The position numbers were made by a program, and so were the translations under genes. Below the pieces are notes generated by a model. The model did not search any database. It was not told where the DNA came from and saw only the letters and a program-made list of their open reading frames with translations. Below, piece after piece: positions 21,589-23,665 of a stretch of 23,665 nt of DNA. The DNA comes from a virus, in the IMG/VR virus record IMGVR_UViG_3300030419_006847, positions 1 to 23,665 of that record; one strand, given 5' to 3'. Each line of letters opens with the position of its first letter. The stretch's first letter is position 1.

Positions 21589-23477
21589 TGGCATATTCAA
21601 AAGTATCAAATAAAAATCAAGATAAAGATGTTAAATATCTAAATAAAGACTATAATAGTTTTAAAGAACAATTAGTAGAATTTGCAAAAATATATTTCCC
21701 TGATAATTTTAACGATTTTAGTGAAGGTAATCCAGGAATGATGTTTTTAGAGATGGCCGCTTATGTAGGAGATGTTTTATCATTCTATACAGATACACAA
21801 TTAAGAGAATCTTTCTTATCTTTAGCCCAAGATAAAGAAAACTTATATAATTTAGCTTACGCTATGGGATATAAACCTAAAACAACAACAGCAGCTAGCG
21901 CAGATTTAGATATTTCTCAATTAGTCCCTTCAGACTCAACCAATAACTATGAACCTGATTGGGATTATGCTTTAACTATAAACAAAAATTCAATATTTAA
22001 GTCAACAGAAGGTACTGCGTTTTATATAACTAAAGATGCAAGGTTTGATTTTTCTTCTTCTTTTGAACCTACAGTAACAAGCATATATCAATATGATGCC
22101 AATAATAATCCCGAATATTATTTATTAACAAAAACAGTTCCTGCTATTTCGGGAGAAACCAAATCACAAACTTTTGATATAGGAGGAGCTGAAAAACATT
22201 TGACTCTTAACTTATTTGATAAAAACATAATCTCAATAGAATCTATTACAGATTCAGACGGAAACACATGGAATGAAGTACCATTTTTAGCCCAGGATAC
22301 TTATTTTGAAGAAGTACAAAACTTAGCTGCTAATGACCCTAAACTCCACCAATATAATAATCAAACTCCCTATCTTTTAAAGCTAAAAAGAACCTCAAAA
22401 AGATTTATAACTAGAGTAAAACCTGATGATAGTATAGACATTCAGTTTGGAGCAGGTATAAGTAGTAAAACAGATGAACAAATAATACCAAACCCCGACA
22501 ATATAGGTTTAGGAATCAAAGATGGAAGAAGTAAACTAGACACAGCATATGATCCTTCAAATTTCTTATATACTAGAGCTTATGGAGAAGCCCCCTCTAA
22601 TACAACATTAACTGTAAAATATCTTGTAGGAGGAGGACTAAGAGCTAATGTTAATAGTAATACAATAAATCAAGTTGAAACTCTACTTCTTACCAACAAA
22701 CCCAACTTAAATCAAGGTATGTTACAATTTTCTAAAGGTTCTGTAACAAGTACTAACACTGAAGCTGCTAGAGGGGGAGGAGCAGGAGAATCTCTTGAAG
22801 AAGTAAGAATGAATACTATGGCTCATTTCGGAGCCCAACAAAGAACAGTAACTAGAGATGATTATATCATTAGAACATTATCTATGCCCCCTCAGTTTGG
22901 TAGGGTAGCTAAAGCATATATAATGCAAGATGATCAAACATCACCACTAACAACAGAACCCCATAGAATACCTAATCCTTTAGCACTCAATTTATATACT
23001 TTAGGATATGATGCTAATAAATACCTAACAACATTAAATACAGCTACTAAAAATAACTTATCAACATATTTAGAACAATATAGAATGTTAACAGACGCTA
23101 TCAATATTAAAAATGCTTTTGTAATAAATTTTAATATTGAATTTGAGATAACTGTTTTTAAAAACTATAATAATGAAGAAACTTTACTAAGTTGTATTAG
23201 TGAAATAAAAGATTATTTTTTAATTGACAAATGGCAAATTAATCAACCTATATCTATTTCTGAAGTTCAAAATCTAATAGGATCCGTAAGAGGAGTACAA
23301 ACAGTAGAAAGTCTTATATTTAACAATAAAAGTGGCAATGTTTCAGGTTATTCACAATATAAGTATAATTTTAATAAAGCTACTAAAGATGGAATAATAT
23401 ACCCCTCAATGGACCCTAGCATTTTTGAATTAAAATACCCAAACAGAGATATTAACGGAAGAGTAACAACATATTAA
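21588..23477 (+). CDS. 6: baseplate wedge protein gp6-like
   Basis: A 629-residue protein, near the 630-660 usual for T4-like gp6. The N-terminus (YLNKDYNSFKEQLVEFAKIYFPDNFNDFSEGNPGMMFLE, given in parts) is the typical lead: a helix, then the FSEGNPGMMFLEMAAYVGD box in which the tail of J-type baseplate proteins is conserved. The middle includes beta domains with the motif IQFGAGI, and the segment GGGAGESLEEVRMNTMAHFGAQ with QRTVTRDDY marks the Baseplate_J core. gp6 dimers form the inner ring joining wedges around the hub. Start in TAATG with gp25 and a one-base gap to the next gene. Confidence 0.92.
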   Translation: MAYSKVSNKNQDKDVKYLNKDYNSFKEQLVEFAKIYFPDNFNDFSEGNPGMMFLEMAAYVGDVLSFYTDTQLRESFLSLAQDKENLYNLAYAMGYKPKTTTAASADLDISQLVPSDSTNNYEPDWDYALTINKNSIFKSTEGTAFYITKDARFDFSSSFEPTVTSIYQYDANNNPEYYLLTKTVPAISGETKSQTFDIGGAEKHLTLNLFDKNIISIESITDSDGNTWNEVPFLAQDTYFEEVQNLAANDPKLHQYNNQTPYLLKLKRTSKRFITRVKPDDSIDIQFGAGISSKTDEQIIPNPDNIGLGIKDGRSKLDTAYDPSNFLYTRAYGEAPSNTTLTVKYLVGGGLRANVNSNTINQVETLLLTNKPNLNQGMLQFSKGSVTSTNTEAARGGGAGESLEEVRMNTMAHFGAQQRTVTRDDYIIRTLSMPPQFGRVAKAYIMQDDQTSPLTTEPHRIPNPLALNLYTLGYDANKYLTTLNTATKNNLSTYLEQYRMLTDAINIKNAFVINFNIEFEITVFKNYNNEETLLSCISEIKDYFLIDKWQINQPISISEVQNLIGSVRGVQTVESLIFNNKSGNVSGYSQYKYNFNKATKDGIIYPSMDPSIFELKYPNRDINGRVTTY

Positions 23478-23478
23478 G

Positions 23479-23665
23479 ATGGCACATTATTTTATATTTC
23501 CTGAAAAAGACACAACCCTATACAGTCATCCTGACAGATCAAAAATGAATGCAGGAAACGATGAAGTTTTAGAACTTGTAAAAGAAAAAGGATCCTCAGA
23601 CCAAAATCACCACCCTTCAAGAATTTTAATTCAGTTTAAAAATGAAGAAATTACTAATGCTCTGT
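23479..23665 (+). CDS. start of a structural gene downstream of gp6 (partial)
   Basis: The frame starts at 23479, one base after the gp6 stop, and runs off the window after 62 codons. The opening MAHYFIFPEKDTTLYSHPD and later NAGNDEVLELVKEK with SRILIQF look like the beta-sandwich seen in DNRLRE-type modules of phage tail and baseplate-associated proteins (a strand with T/S-x-Y, then NxGxDE-LEL, then R-x-L-I-x-F). Its place after gp6 fits a wedge or fibre-attachment protein. Length and full domain content are unknown because the gene is cut. Confidence 0.7.
   Translation, partial: MAHYFIFPEKDTTLYSHPDRSKMNAGNDEVLELVKEKGSSDQNHHPSRILIQFKNEEITNAL

Overview
The window reads as part of the genome of a T4-like contractile-tailed phage (myovirus) of a marine member of the Bacteroidota, probably a flavobacterium. 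The phage assignment rests on a gp25-like and a gp6-like baseplate wedge protein, a spike/hub module, a gp55-like late sigma factor, and dense, almost wholly plus-strand packing with stop/start overlaps (ATGA, TAATG). The host assignment is inference. Very AT-rich coding DNA and gene starts without Shine-Dalgarno sequences fit Bacteroidota. The stronger clue is a 1310-residue secreted protein with Bacteroidota-type Cys/Asn/Asp repeats and a C-terminal type IX secretion (T9SS) sorting domain.

Layout. 1-190: 3' end of an unrecognised gene. 191-782: a non-coding stretch with a GC- and CpG-rich core, many perfect palindromes, two hairpins and five CACCG repeats. 783-5555: a tightly packed run of small accessory genes: a possible zinc-binding protein, two lipoproteins, a GNAT acetyltransferase, a rhodanese, a 586-residue protein joining an HExxH-type motif to a VWA (CobT-like) domain, and small unknowns. 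5546-5874: a circularly permuted, two-piece tmRNA gene with its own terminator; its tRNA-like 3' half lies upstream of its 5' half. 5912-11551: four genes for envelope or exported proteins: an outer-membrane beta-barrel, a membrane-anchored coiled coil, a thioredoxin-fold protein without the CxxC active site, and the giant T9SS-type repeat protein. 11600-15459: charged or low-complexity proteins that may be virion parts, one with possible nuclease motifs. 15474-17275: an HD phosphohydrolase, a small membrane protein and the late sigma factor. 17306-23665: baseplate genes (gp5-like OB protein, M15 peptidase, beta-structured spike protein, coiled coils, gp25, gp6) and the start of a further structural gene.

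How the parts may work together. The late sigma factor could read the recurring ATATTTATWA-like element found in several gaps before late genes. The baseplate genes build the puncturing device, with the M15 peptidase as its likely wall-cutting part. The envelope cassette would alter the surface of the infected cell. The permuted tmRNA would supply ribosome rescue under phage control, with the predicted tag AKEQVFAMAA. The two most unusual features are the permuted tmRNA in a phage of a probable Bacteroidota host and the phage-encoded T9SS cargo.
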